DNA of 35,531 nucleotides from RYN-433 sp036558265 (GTDB taxonomy: Bacteria; Planctomycetota; Phycisphaerae; Tepidisphaerales; Tepidisphaeraceae): NCBI GenBank assembly GCA_036558265.1, contig DATBFY010000785.1, forward strand, positions 1 to 35,531, given 5' to 3'. Numbering within the stretch: the stretch's first letter is position 1; each line of letters opens with the position of its first letter. The position numbers and the translations under genes were made by a program. Below, one piece after another: positions 6,894-15,271 of this stretch. Under the pieces are notes generated by a model that was not told the origin of the DNA, made no database searches, and worked only from the letters and a program-made list of their open reading frames with translations.

Positions 6894-9062
6894 ATGAGGT
6901 CGAGTCGTTCGGACATCCTTGCCGTCAGCGTTCTGCTGGTCCTCCTCCCGGTCGTCGGGCGGTCGCAGGCCGCGCCGCCACCGAAGCGCGCCGCTCAAAC
7001 CACCGCCACCGCCACCACGAAGGCGGCTGAGGAACTGCCATGGTGTACCCGCGTATCGCACGCGCCGCAGCAACCCAAGTCCGGCGAAACGGTGAAGATC
7101 ACTGTCTCGATCCGCGAAGGGATGACCGATGTCTCGCTGGAGTACCAGGTACTGGAGGCCGGCGCCTATGTCGAGCTGAAAGACCCGGAATACGCCAGGA
7201 ACTGGACGCCCATCGCGATGAAGGCCGGTGCCACCGCCGATGGCCGCACGACCTTTAGCGTCGAGCTTCCCGCCGCGCTGCAGAAGCACCGCCGCCTGAT
7301 CCGCTATCGCATCACCGCGAAGGACCCGTCGAAGGGCCCGGTCCTGTCACCCATGTTCCCGGCCACCGCCGCGACGCCGACCGCCCCCGCCACGCCGGAG
7401 TCCCCCTCGAATTACGCCTACTTCGTCTACGACGGCCTGCCCGCCTGGCGGGGCGCGATCAACCCGAACGGCCGCGGCCTGCAGCGCGCGCAGGTCACGA
7501 CCTTCCCGCCCGAGATGCTCGGTCGCGTCCAGCCGTACCACCTGATCGGCAGGAAGGACTCGATCGAGAACGCCACGTGGCGCGAGCAGGCCGGCGGCAA
7601 GGAGTTCAAGTACACCGGGGCGCTGGTCGTCGATGGCGTCGTCCACGACCACGTCAAGTTCCGCGCCCGCGGCGGCGTCTGGCGCTACGCCATGGGCAAG
7701 AACATGTGGAAGATCGACCTGCCGCCGGGCGACCGGATCAAGGCGAAGGACGACTATGGCCGGCCCTATCCCGTGCCCTGGACCAAGATCAACCTGCGCT
7801 CGCTGATCCAGCTCGGCAGCTACGGCCACCGAGGCGAGCAGGGAATGTTTGAATCTGTGGGCTTTCGACTCTTCAACCTCGTCGGCGTACCCGCGCCGGC
7901 GACGCACTGGGTGCAGCTCCGGATCATCGACGAGGCCGACGAATCTCCCGCCGACCAGTACCGGGGCGATTTCTGGGGGCTGTACCTGGCGATCGAGAAC
8001 GAGGACGGGCGGTTCCTCAGGTCCCACGACCTGCCGGATGGCAACCTTTACAAGATGATGGGCGGCACCGGCGAACTGAATCACAACGGGGCCGGTCAGC
8101 CCACCGACCGCTCGGATCTCGACAAGTTCCTGAGCGCCTACAACACCGCCGACCAGTCTGAAGACTGGTGGCGCGCGCACCTGGACCTGCCGACCTATTA
8201 CAGCTACCGCTCGATCATCGAGTGCATCCACCACTACGACGTGGACCAGGGCGCCGGCAAGAATTACGATTACTTCCTCAACCCCAACTCGGGGAAGTGG
8301 ACCGTCATCCCGTGGGACCTGGACCTGACCTGGGCCGACAACATGTACGGCAACGGCGACGAGCCCTTCCGCTCGCGCGTGCTCGCCAAGCCGGCCTTCA
8401 ACCTCGACTACCAGAACCGCCTGCGCGAGATCCGCGACCTGCTCTTCAACCCCGAACAGGCCGATCAACTGATCGACGAGTGCGCCGCCGTCGTCTGCGA
8501 TCCCAAAGCCAAGGGAACGTCGATCGTCGAAGCCGATCGCCGCAAGTGGGACTTCCACCCCGCGCTGGGCACGGGCGGGCAGGGGGGTCACGGGCAGTAT
8601 TACATCGCCTCGGCCACTCGCGATTTTTCGGGCATGACGCAGTTGATGAAGAACTACGTGAGGTTGCGCGGCCAATGGGTGGACATGACGCTGCTGCGCG
8701 ACCCGCGCATCCCCGCCACGCCGACGCTCACCTACAGCGGTCCCGCCGACCATCCAGCGAACCGGCTCGCTTTTCGCCCGTCCAGATACCAGGGCCGCGC
8801 CCCCTTCGCCGCCGCGAAGTGGCGCATCGCCGAGGTCACGCCCACCGGCACGCCGATCAACTCGCCCCCCAAGCCCCGCCTCTACGAGATCTCGCCGACC
8901 TGGGAAAGCGATGAGCTGCCGAAGCTGGAACAAACAACCATTCCGGACAAGAGCGTCAAGCCGGGGCACGCGTACCGCGTGCGCGTGCGGGTGAAGGACG
9001 AGACGGGCCGCTGGAGTCACTGGTCGGCGCCGGTCGAATTCGTCGCCGGGAATGCGGGATGA
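6894..9062 (+). CDS. Secreted CotH-kinase-fold protein (first of two in the window)
   Basis: This 722-residue protein has a signal peptide (about residues 1-26), a beta-rich N-terminal region, a CotH-type domain and a C-terminal fibronectin-III-like module at about 640-718 (YRVRVRVKDETGRWSHWS). The CotH assignment rests on the central pattern. It includes KFRARGGVWRYAMGKNMWKI, the GDFWGLYLAIENEDGRFL segment, the YNTADQS region, and W474-D-L-D477 in VIPWDLDLTW. The founder protein CotH is a spore-coat protein kinase, but planctomycete members are exported and their substrates are unknown, so kinase activity here is inference. The gene ends 3 bp from the convergent glycosyltransferase gene. A second, divergent member lies at 26798-28552. 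Confidence 0.85.
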   Translation: MRSSRSDILAVSVLLVLLPVVGRSQAAPPPKRAAQTTATATTKAAEELPWCTRVSHAPQQPKSGETVKITVSIREGMTDVSLEYQVLEAGAYVELKDPEYARNWTPIAMKAGATADGRTTFSVELPAALQKHRRLIRYRITAKDPSKGPVLSPMFPATAATPTAPATPESPSNYAYFVYDGLPAWRGAINPNGRGLQRAQVTTFPPEMLGRVQPYHLIGRKDSIENATWREQAGGKEFKYTGALVVDGVVHDHVKFRARGGVWRYAMGKNMWKIDLPPGDRIKAKDDYGRPYPVPWTKINLRSLIQLGSYGHRGEQGMFESVGFRLFNLVGVPAPATHWVQLRIIDEADESPADQYRGDFWGLYLAIENEDGRFLRSHDLPDGNLYKMMGGTGELNHNGAGQPTDRSDLDKFLSAYNTADQSEDWWRAHLDLPTYYSYRSIIECIHHYDVDQGAGKNYDYFLNPNSGKWTVIPWDLDLTWADNMYGNGDEPFRSRVLAKPAFNLDYQNRLREIRDLLFNPEQADQLIDECAAVVCDPKAKGTSIVEADRRKWDFHPALGTGGQGGHGQYYIASATRDFSGMTQLMKNYVRLRGQWVDMTLLRDPRIPATPTLTYSGPADHPANRLAFRPSRYQGRAPFAAAKWRIAEVTPTGTPINSPPKPRLYEISPTWESDELPKLEQTTIPDKSVKPGHAYRVRVRVKDETGRWSHWSAPVEFVAGNAG

Positions 9063-9065
9063 GAG

Positions 9066-10343
9066 TCACACCGGTTGGACGGCCAAGGGTGGTTCCGAAA
9101 TCGAATCGGCGCCGTGATAGATCTCGCGGGCGCGGTGGAATTGGCGGAGCATAGCGGGGATGGCAACCGACGTGTCGTAACGCTGGAGGGCACGCGTGTG
9201 CGCGGCGATCGCGAGTTGCCCGCGAAGGTCCGCATCGCTCAGCAGGCGATCCAATGCGTCCGCGAATTGGGCAGGATTCGCCGGCGCGGCGACCAGGCCG
9301 CACCGACCGTGATCCAGCAATTCCGGGATCGCACCCACGCGGCTCCCGACGATCGGCCGCGCCGCAGCCATCGCCTCCAGCGTGCTGAACGAGAAGCTCT
9401 CGAACCCCGACGAGCAGATCACCGCGATCGTCGCCCGGCGCAGCTCGTCCTGAACGTTCGCCAGCGGCTGCGGACCGGTGAGGATGATCCGCCGGCGGAC
9501 GTCCGCATCCGGCACCAGTCGATCGACGAGCTGCGCGAACGTCTGCTTGGTGGACCACTGATCGGGCCCGATGATGCGCAGCTCGGCGCTGGGATGTTGT
9601 GGCGCGATCCGCGCGAAGGCCTTTACCAGCGTGTCCTGGCCCTTGAACCGCTCGAGCCGGCCGGCGCAGACGATGCGCTGCGGCTCGCCGTTCATCGGCG
9701 GCAGGGGGGCGGGGTCGACCGGGACATCCATGAAGTTGGGAACGACCTGCGGCGTCGCGGGCATGCGCCACTTGTCGCGGATGAACGCCGCCATCGTGTG
9801 GCTCGGGGTCGTGCAGACCTGCGCGTAGCCGGTGCTGCGGCGCTCGAGCGCGGTGAGCATCCGGTTCATCGCCGCGCCCCGCGTGCGGTTGATCCCGAAG
9901 AACAGGTCCCACGGGCCGTGGATGCGCACGAGCATCGGCCAGCGGCGCAGCCGACCGACGAACAGGCCGTTGGCGGCGTGCTCCGGGGCTTCGATGACAT
10001 CCAGCGGCGTGCGGCGATGAATGTCCAGCAGCGCATCCCCGCTGGCCATGTTCCAGCGCATCCAGTGCCAGACCAGCGGGTGGGCCTTGTCCATCAGGGT
10101 GGCGAAGACGCGCCAGTAGAGGAACCGCAGTCCGCGGAAAGCCAGTGACGGCTCGTACCGCGCGGGGATGCGGTGGAGGGTGACGTTGGGCTGGGGGATG
10201 TCGGCCTCTTCGGTCGGCCCGGCGAGGATCACCACCTGGTGACCGGCGCGCCCCAGCGCCCCGGCGAGGCGGAACGTGTACGTCCCGACGCCGCCCAGCC
10301 CGCGCTGGGGAGGATACTCGTAGGAAACCAGGCCGATGCGCAT
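9066..10343 (-). CDS. Glycosyltransferase family 4
   Basis: This is a 425-residue retaining glycosyltransferase of the GT-B fold, using a nucleotide-sugar donor to build a cell-surface or exopolysaccharide glycan. The N-terminus has the family start MRIGLVSYEYPPQRGLGGVG. The C-terminal Rossmann domain contains IVCAGRLERFKGQDTLV and the donor-binding EX7E motif (E315 and E323 in GFESFSFSTLEAM). No signal peptide or membrane helix is evident. It is not part of a visible glycan cluster: the left neighbour is the convergent CotH gene and the right one is a metal regulator on the same strand 87 bp upstream. The acceptor and sugar cannot be predicted. Confidence 0.92.
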   Translation of the reverse strand: MRIGLVSYEYPPQRGLGGVGTYTFRLAGALGRAGHQVVILAGPTEEADIPQPNVTLHRIPARYEPSLAFRGLRFLYWRVFATLMDKAHPLVWHWMRWNMASGDALLDIHRRTPLDVIEAPEHAANGLFVGRLRRWPMLVRIHGPWDLFFGINRTRGAAMNRMLTALERRSTGYAQVCTTPSHTMAAFIRDKWRMPATPQVVPNFMDVPVDPAPLPPMNGEPQRIVCAGRLERFKGQDTLVKAFARIAPQHPSAELRIIGPDQWSTKQTFAQLVDRLVPDADVRRRIILTGPQPLANVQDELRRATIAVICSSGFESFSFSTLEAMAAARPIVGSRVGAIPELLDHGRCGLVAAPANPAQFADALDRLLSDADLRGQLAIAAHTRALQRYDTSVAIPAMLRQFHRAREIYHGADSISEPPLAVQPV

Positions 10344-10430
10344 CGCGGGACGTCTCGAGGGTGAAATCCAAGGGTGTTATCGGTCAGGCGACGCGCTTCG
10401 TTGACGCGCGCGCGCCTGCCTGGCAGTGCG

Positions 10431-11102
10431 TCAGGTGGACTCCACCAGAATCTTGGCCGCGGCGGCGGTGCCCAGGGACAAGAGCGCCGGTGATTTGTGG
10501 GTCAGCTTGAGCTGGACGTTATCGGCCTGCGGGTCGCGCGCCTGCACCGTCAGGGCGACCCCGGGGGTCAGGCCCGACTTGTGCAGGAACTGGAGGAACG
10601 CCGGCTCCTGGTCGGCGATGCGGGCGATGCGTACCGGGCGATGCAAATCCACCTCTGCCAGGCTTTGGTGATTCTGCGGGACGAGCTTGCCCTTGGAGGT
10701 GGGGATCGGGTCGCCGTGCGGATCGACGGCGGGGTGCCCCAGGTAATCGTCGATCCGCTGCAGCACCTTGTCGGAGACGGCGTGTTCGAGGTGCTCGGCC
10801 TCGTCGTGGACCTCGGACCAGTCCAGGCCCAGCGCCTTGACCAGGAACAGCTCGAGCAGGCGATGACGTCGGAGCACGTGCAGGGCGAGCTGCTCCCCCG
10901 CGCGGGTCAGGCGCACGCCGCTGCGCGGTTCGTACGCCACCAGGTTCGCCTCCGCCAGCGCCTTGATCATGGTGGTGGCGGTCCCGGGGGTGACGGTCAT
11001 CGCGGCGGCGAGGCGGCCCATGGCGACAAGGTCATGTCCCTGCTGCGCTTGCTGCTCCAGGTAGATCTGCTTGAGGTAGTTCTCCACCGTGCTGCTGGGC
11101 AT
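10431..11102 (-). CDS. mntR: DtxR/MntR family metal-dependent regulator
   Basis: This metal-sensing repressor probably controls the divergent Nramp transporter. The 223-residue product has an N-terminal winged helix (SSTVENYLKQIYLEQQ, then MTVTPGTATTMIKALAE). The dimer and metal domain follows with DEAEHLEHAVSDKV, the helix carrying Glu and His ligands of the family. A C-terminal FeoA/SH3-like domain occupies roughly the last 75 residues. The start at 11102 is preferred because GGAG lies 9 bp upstream; an in-frame ATG at 11117 is an alternative, and a longer frame reaches 11198 but runs through the promoter. Genes of this family beside Nramp transporters usually sense manganese; iron is possible. 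Confidence 0.9.
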   Translation of the reverse strand: MPSSTVENYLKQIYLEQQAQQGHDLVAMGRLAAAMTVTPGTATTMIKALAEANLVAYEPRSGVRLTRAGEQLALHVLRRHRLLELFLVKALGLDWSEVHDEAEHLEHAVSDKVLQRIDDYLGHPAVDPHGDPIPTSKGKLVPQNHQSLAEVDLHRPVRIARIADQEPAFLQFLHKSGLTPGVALTVQARDPQADNVQLKLTHKSPALLSLGTAAAAKILVEST

Positions 11103-11153
11103 GGTCCAATTCTCCATTCCAGGCCATCGGTTGTCCACGAAAAGAAATTGCAG

Positions 11154-11182
11154 TTGACAATTATTTGAATCATAGGGATAAT
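11154..11182 (+). promoter_or_regulatory. Promoter of mntH
   Basis: TTGACA (11154-11159) and GATAAT (11177-11182) are 17 bp apart, in an AT-rich stretch 30 bp before the mntH start codon. Five of six -10 positions and all -35 positions match consensus. Confidence 0.75.
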
Positions 11183-11198
11183 AACTTTGATTAGTCAA
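11169..11198 (-). promoter_or_regulatory. Divergent promoter of mntR
   Basis: On the minus strand TTGACT (11198-11193) and TATGAT (11174-11169) are 18 bp apart. This promoter overlaps the mntH promoter back to back, and its -35 box lies inside the 16-bp palindrome, so one bound repressor could block both directions. Confidence 0.65.
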
Positions 11199-11200
11199 AG
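11185..11200. promoter_or_regulatory. Probable MntR operator palindrome
   Basis: CTTTGA-TTAG-TCAAAG is a perfect inverted repeat. It begins 2 bp after the mntH -10 box, covering its likely transcription start, and overlaps the -35 box of the mntR promoter. The position is ideal for metal-dependent repression. Its sequence is not a textbook DtxR or MntR box, so the binder is inferred from context. Confidence 0.65.
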
Positions 11201-11212
11201 TCCGGTGCCCCT

Positions 11213-12670
11213 ATGAACGAGATGTCTTCGGAACCGCGGAAGCTGGAATACGCAACCCCCCAGGCGCCGGCGGCGGTTCCCACGCCGCCCGCCGACGCCG
11301 GACATCGCTCCCTGGAGGAGATGCACAGGACGATCCCCGTCCCGGGGCACGCCGCCGGGTTCTGGCGCCAATACCGCGCCTTCGCCGGGCCGGCCCTCCT
11401 GGTCAGCGTGGGCTACATGGACCCCGGCAACTGGGCGACCGACCTGGCCGGTGGTGCGCAGTACAAGTACAACCTGATGTGGGTCGTGGCGCTCTCGAGC
11501 TTCATGGCCATCTTCCTCCAGGTCTGCTCCGCCAGGCTCGGCATCGTGACCGGCAAGGACCTCGCGCAGGCCTGCCGCGATTATTACCCGCGCTGGACGC
11601 GCGTGCCCAACTGGCTGGGCACGGAGCTGGCGATCATGGCCTGCGACCTTGCCGAAGTCCTGGGCAGCGCCGTCGCCATCCATCTGCTCTTCCCGTCGAT
11701 CCCGCTGATCTGGGCCGTGATCATCACCGCGCTCGACGTCCTGCTGCTGTTGTCGCTGCAAAGCCGCGGCATGCGGTTCATCGAGGCGTTCATCCTCGTC
11801 CTGGTCGTGACGATCGGCACCTGCTATTTCATCGAGCTGTTCGTCCTCCCGCAGACCAAGCCCGATTTTGCCCAGATCGGCGGCGCGGTCGTGCGCCCCG
11901 GGTTCCGCCACCCCGCGACCGGCCTCTTCGACATGGGGATGGTCTACGTCGCGATCGGCATCGTCGGCGCGACCGTCATGCCCCACAACCTCTACCTGCA
12001 CTCGGCGCTCGTGCAGACGCGGGCGTTCCAGACCGACCAGGCCAGCGTCCGGCGGGCCATCCAGCTCAACACCGTCGATTCGACCGTCGCGCTTTCGATC
12101 GCGTTCCTGGTGAACGCGTCGATCATGGTCCTGGCCGCCATCACGTTCTACGGCAAAGGAGACGTGACGCTCACGAACGGGCAGACCGTGAACCTCGCCC
12201 AGGAAGGCCACGACTGGATCCAGCTCGCCTACCTGACGCTCGAGCCGCTCCTTGGAACCGCCGCCGCCAGCATCCTCTTCGCCGTGGCGTTGCTCGCCAG
12301 TGGCCAGAGCAGCACCGTCACCGGCACCCTCGCCGGTCAGGTCGTCATGGAAGGGTTCATGCACTGGCGCATCCGCCCCTGGCTGCGCCGGATGATCACG
12401 CGACTGCTCGCGATCGTGCCCGCCGTCATCGTGATCGGCATCCGCGGCCAGAACGCCGTCAACGACCTGCTCACGCTCAGCCAGGTGGTCCTCGGCCTGC
12501 AGTTGCCCCTGGCGATGATACCGCTGCTCCACTTCACCAGCTCGCGAAAGCGCATGGGTCCGTTCGCCAACGGGCGGGTCCTGCTGACCGTCGGGTGGAC
12601 CTCGTGCGTGTTGATCACGGCGTTGGACCTGTACCTGCTCGGGAGTATGCTGTTCGGCGGGAAGAGTTAG
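11213..12670 (+). CDS. mntH: Nramp-family divalent metal (Mn2+/Fe2+) transporter MntH
   Basis: This is a proton-coupled importer of manganese, and possibly iron, in the inner membrane. The 485-residue product has a hydrophilic N-terminus of about 50 residues and then roughly eleven hydrophobic helices. The two Nramp metal-site motifs are intact: D70-P-G-N73 in helix 1 and M256-P-H-N259 in helix 6. Asp70, Asn73 and Met256 correspond to the known metal ligands. It is divergently transcribed from the DtxR-type regulator, with overlapping promoters and a palindrome near +1, which indicates metal-repressed expression. A universal stress protein gene follows 4 bp after the stop and should be co-transcribed. 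Confidence 0.96.
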   Translation: MNEMSSEPRKLEYATPQAPAAVPTPPADAGHRSLEEMHRTIPVPGHAAGFWRQYRAFAGPALLVSVGYMDPGNWATDLAGGAQYKYNLMWVVALSSFMAIFLQVCSARLGIVTGKDLAQACRDYYPRWTRVPNWLGTELAIMACDLAEVLGSAVAIHLLFPSIPLIWAVIITALDVLLLLSLQSRGMRFIEAFILVLVVTIGTCYFIELFVLPQTKPDFAQIGGAVVRPGFRHPATGLFDMGMVYVAIGIVGATVMPHNLYLHSALVQTRAFQTDQASVRRAIQLNTVDSTVALSIAFLVNASIMVLAAITFYGKGDVTLTNGQTVNLAQEGHDWIQLAYLTLEPLLGTAAASILFAVALLASGQSSTVTGTLAGQVVMEGFMHWRIRPWLRRMITRLLAIVPAVIVIGIRGQNAVNDLLTLSQVVLGLQLPLAMIPLLHFTSSRKRMGPFANGRVLLTVGWTSCVLITALDLYLLGSMLFGGKS

Positions 12671-12674
12671 CGTC

Positions 12675-13100
12675 ATGTGGCAGAAGATCCTGGTAACGCT
12701 CGACGCGACCGAGGCGGATCGGACGATCCTCGCGCACGTCCGTCCGCTGGCGCGGCAGTTCCAAAGCCGGGTAGTGCTCCTGCACGTCGCCGACGGCTGG
12801 GCGGCGCGAACCTACGGCGCCGAGGCCGTCAGCGCCGAGATCACCGAGGACCGCGCCTACCTCGAAACCGTCCGCCGCGAGCTCGAGGCCGACGGCATCT
12901 CCACCGAGGCCGAACTCGCTTTCGGCAACCCACCGGCCGAGATCATCAAGTGGGTCCGCCAGCGCCAGTGCGACCTGGTCGCGATGAGCACGCATGGCCA
13001 CCGCCTGCTCGCCGACATCCTCTACGGCACCACGGCCCACCGGGTGCAGCACCAGGTGGACGTGCCGGTGCTGCTCGTGAAGGTAAAATCCGAGACTTGA
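12675..13100 (+). CDS. Universal stress protein (UspA family)
   Basis: This is a 141-residue single-domain Usp, a small cytoplasmic nucleotide-binding fold found in stress responses. The start WQKILVTLDATEADRTILAH and the end VDVPVLLVKVK are typical. The ATP-binding signature, normally G-2X-G-9X-G-S/T, is altered: the first Gly is Ser in MSTHG, and the loop to GTT is about one residue short. Nucleotide binding is therefore uncertain. The gene begins 4 bp after mntH and probably shares its metal-controlled transcript. The functional link to metal uptake is inferred from position only. Confidence 0.9.
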   Translation: MWQKILVTLDATEADRTILAHVRPLARQFQSRVVLLHVADGWAARTYGAEAVSAEITEDRAYLETVRRELEADGISTEAELAFGNPPAEIIKWVRQRQCDLVAMSTHGHRLLADILYGTTAHRVQHQVDVPVLLVKVKSET

Positions 13101-13123
13101 CGGGGGCGTTTCGTCTGTCCTGC

Positions 13124-13158
13124 TTTTGCCCTTTGCCCTTTGCCTTTTGCCTTCTTCC
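13124..13158 (-). repeat. Five-unit heptamer array, GGCAAAA family (minus orientation)
   Basis: Between the Usp and oxidoreductase genes are five 7-bp units (TTTTGCC, CTTTGCC, CTTTGCC, TTTTGCC, TTCTTCC), 35 bp in all. It is the inverse complement of the array type at 17972-18006, so the two form inverted repeats around a 4.8-kb block. Confidence 0.85.
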
Positions 13159-13204
13159 CCCCGCGCCTTCCCCCGCACCGTCCGCCCACTACAATCCCCC
13201 CCCA

Positions 13205-14254
13205 ATGGATCAGATCGGCGTCGGGATCATCGGTTTCGGACGGATCGGCGCGGAGCACGCCCGCTGGCTTACGCGGGCGAGCGGCCTCCGCCCCGTCGCC
13301 GTCGCCGATCCCACCCCCGCGCGCCAGACCCTGGCCCGTTCGCGCGGCCTGAGCGTCTATGACAGCGAGACGGAGTTGCTCGAGAACCCCGCGGTGGGGG
13401 CCGTCCTGGTCGCCACGCCCACCGCCATGCACCACGCGCATGCCATGCAGGCCCTGGCGCTGGGCAAACACGTCATGATCGAGAAGCCCGTCGCGCTGAC
13501 GCTGGATCAGGCGCGCGAGCTGGTTGACGAGGCTGCGAAGCGCTCGGGCGTCCTGAGCGTCTTCCACAACCGCCGCTGGGACGCCGACTACCTGACCGTC
13601 CGCCGCGCCGTGCAGGCGGGCGTGCTCGGCAAGCTGATCAACGTCGAGAGCCGCCTGGGGCAGTGGAGCAGTTGCGTCGGCCCGGCGGCGCGCGAGTACC
13701 ACCCCAACTGGCGCAACGAGGCCGCCTTCGGCGGCGGGGGACTGTACGACTGGGGAAGCCACTTCGTCGATCAGCTCTGGCGACTGGTGTGGCCCGCCAA
13801 GCCCGTGCGTGTCTTCGCCCAGTTGCGCGGCAACGTCTGGAGCACCGATTGCGACGACTTCGCCCGGGTGTGCATTGACTTCGACAACGGCGCGGTCGGC
13901 ATGGTCGAGATCAACACCACGACCACGCGGCCGCTGCCGCGCTGGCATCTCGACGGTGCCGCCGGCAGCGCCGATTCGCCGTTCAGCCTCAAGTTCGACG
14001 TGTCGAAGTGGGCCGAGGTGGACTTCACTCCCGCGGCCGGCGAAGCCCACGTCCGGCGACTTGAGCGCGCTCCCGAGGGCCTCACCGAGATCGAGATCTG
14101 GCAGCAGTTTGGCGCCGCCGTCCGCGGCCAGGGCCACCCCGCCGTCGACCCGCGCAGCGTCCTGTGTACGATGGCCCTCCTCGACGCGGCACGGGAGAGT
14201 TCGCGCCAGGGGCGCGCCATCGACGTCGGCGAACTCGTCGAGTGGGTCTATTAA
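13205..14254 (+). CDS. Gfo/Idh/MocA family NAD(P)-dependent oxidoreductase
   Basis: This is a 349-residue cytoplasmic dehydrogenase of the glucose-fructose oxidoreductase family, whose members oxidise or reduce hydroxyl groups of sugars, inositols and related compounds. The N-terminal Rossmann fold has GIIGFGRIGAEHARWL at residues 6-21. The family signature E93-K-P95 is present in HVMIEKPVALT. The C-terminal alpha/beta substrate domain starts near residue 120. The ATG at 13205 follows a C-rich stretch with no good ribosome binding site but places the Rossmann motif correctly. A FecCD-type permease starts 3 bp after the stop, so the genes are probably co-transcribed, an unusual combination. 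The substrate is unknown. Confidence 0.92.
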   Translation: MDQIGVGIIGFGRIGAEHARWLTRASGLRPVAVADPTPARQTLARSRGLSVYDSETELLENPAVGAVLVATPTAMHHAHAMQALALGKHVMIEKPVALTLDQARELVDEAAKRSGVLSVFHNRRWDADYLTVRRAVQAGVLGKLINVESRLGQWSSCVGPAAREYHPNWRNEAAFGGGGLYDWGSHFVDQLWRLVWPAKPVRVFAQLRGNVWSTDCDDFARVCIDFDNGAVGMVEINTTTTRPLPRWHLDGAAGSADSPFSLKFDVSKWAEVDFTPAAGEAHVRRLERAPEGLTEIEIWQQFGAAVRGQGHPAVDPRSVLCTMALLDAARESSRQGRAIDVGELVEWVY

Positions 14255-14257
14255 AAA

Positions 14258-15271
14258 ATGACCCGGTTTTCCGCAAGACAACTCGTGCTGACGCTCGCCG
14301 CCGCGCTGGCGCTGTGGGGCGTCCTGGCCGCGGCTTGTCTCTTCGCGGGGTCGAGCGGCTTCGGATGGCCACGCGACCGCTACCTTTTGCGCGTCCGCGC
14401 CGAGCCGGTGCTGCTGGCCTCCCTGATCGGCGCGGCGCTGGCGGTGGCGGGCGTCGCGTACCAGGCGATCTTGAAGAATCCGCTCGCGGATCCCTATCTT
14501 CTCGGCGTGTCGTCCGGCGCGTCGCTGGCGGCGTATCTCTGGCGACTGCCCGCCGCCGGGCTCTTCGCGGGGCTGGGCGCGATCTGGTCTCAGCAGGCGT
14601 TCGCCCTGGCCGGGGCGCTGGCGGCCGTCGGCGTCGTCTTCACGCTCGCCAGCCGGCGCGGGCGGATCGAGCCGGTCACGCTCCTGCTGGTCGGCGTGAT
14701 CGTCAACGCCGTCAACGGGTCGATCTTCCTGTTCGTCAACGCGATTCGGCCGGAGCTGGCCCAGGACGGTGGCGCGATCGCCTTTCTGGTCGGCCGCATC
14801 CCGACGAACGTCGACGGCCGGCAGGTCTCCGTGGCGGCCTGTGTTTGCGGGGTGCTCTTTATCCTTTTGCTGGCGATCGCGCCGCAGTTGAATGTGGCCG
14901 GGCTCTCTGAGGCCGAGGCGCGATCCCTGGGGGTGCGGATCGGGCGCCTGCGGTGGACGGCACTCGTCTCGGCCTCGCTGATGACGGCGGTGGCGGTGGC
15001 GGTCACGGGACCGATCGGGTTCGTCGGACTGGTCTGTCCGCATCTGGCGCGGCGGATCGTGGGACATGATGCGCGACGATTGCTGCCCCTCTCGGCCGCC
15101 ATCGGCGCGGGGCTGTTGGCGCTGGCGGATACGCTGTCGCGGACAATGATCCGGGCGGTGGACACGTGGCTGCCGGTCGGGGTGCTGACGGGCTTGCTCG
15201 GCGGACCCTTTTTCCTCTACCTGCTCTACCGTCAACGTAACTCCCAAGCCTGGGGAGAAGCCGCCACGTGA
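14258..15271 (+). CDS. FecCD/BtuC-type ABC importer permease
   Basis: This is a membrane permease for import of an iron chelate, heme or a corrinoid. The 337-residue product is almost wholly hydrophobic, with about ten predicted helices. It contains FecCD-family stretches such as NPLADPYLLGVSSGASLAAY, FLVGRIPTNVDGRQ and GPIGFVGLVCPHLARR. It starts 3 bp after the oxidoreductase stop and its own stop overlaps the GTG of the ATPase gene, so the three genes form one transcription unit. No substrate-binding protein gene is present here, so a binding protein must come from elsewhere. The cargo (siderophore or B12) cannot be decided from sequence alone. Confidence 0.94.
   Translation: MTRFSARQLVLTLAAALALWGVLAAACLFAGSSGFGWPRDRYLLRVRAEPVLLASLIGAALAVAGVAYQAILKNPLADPYLLGVSSGASLAAYLWRLPAAGLFAGLGAIWSQQAFALAGALAAVGVVFTLASRRGRIEPVTLLLVGVIVNAVNGSIFLFVNAIRPELAQDGGAIAFLVGRIPTNVDGRQVSVAACVCGVLFILLLAIAPQLNVAGLSEAEARSLGVRIGRLRWTALVSASLMTAVAVAVTGPIGFVGLVCPHLARRIVGHDARRLLPLSAAIGAGLLALADTLSRTMIRAVDTWLPVGVLTGLLGGPFFLYLLYRQRNSQAWGEAAT

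Noticed and set aside
7347..9020. A 557-codon minus-strand frame opposite the first CotH gene
   Set aside because: Low-complexity shadow of the CotH coding sequence.
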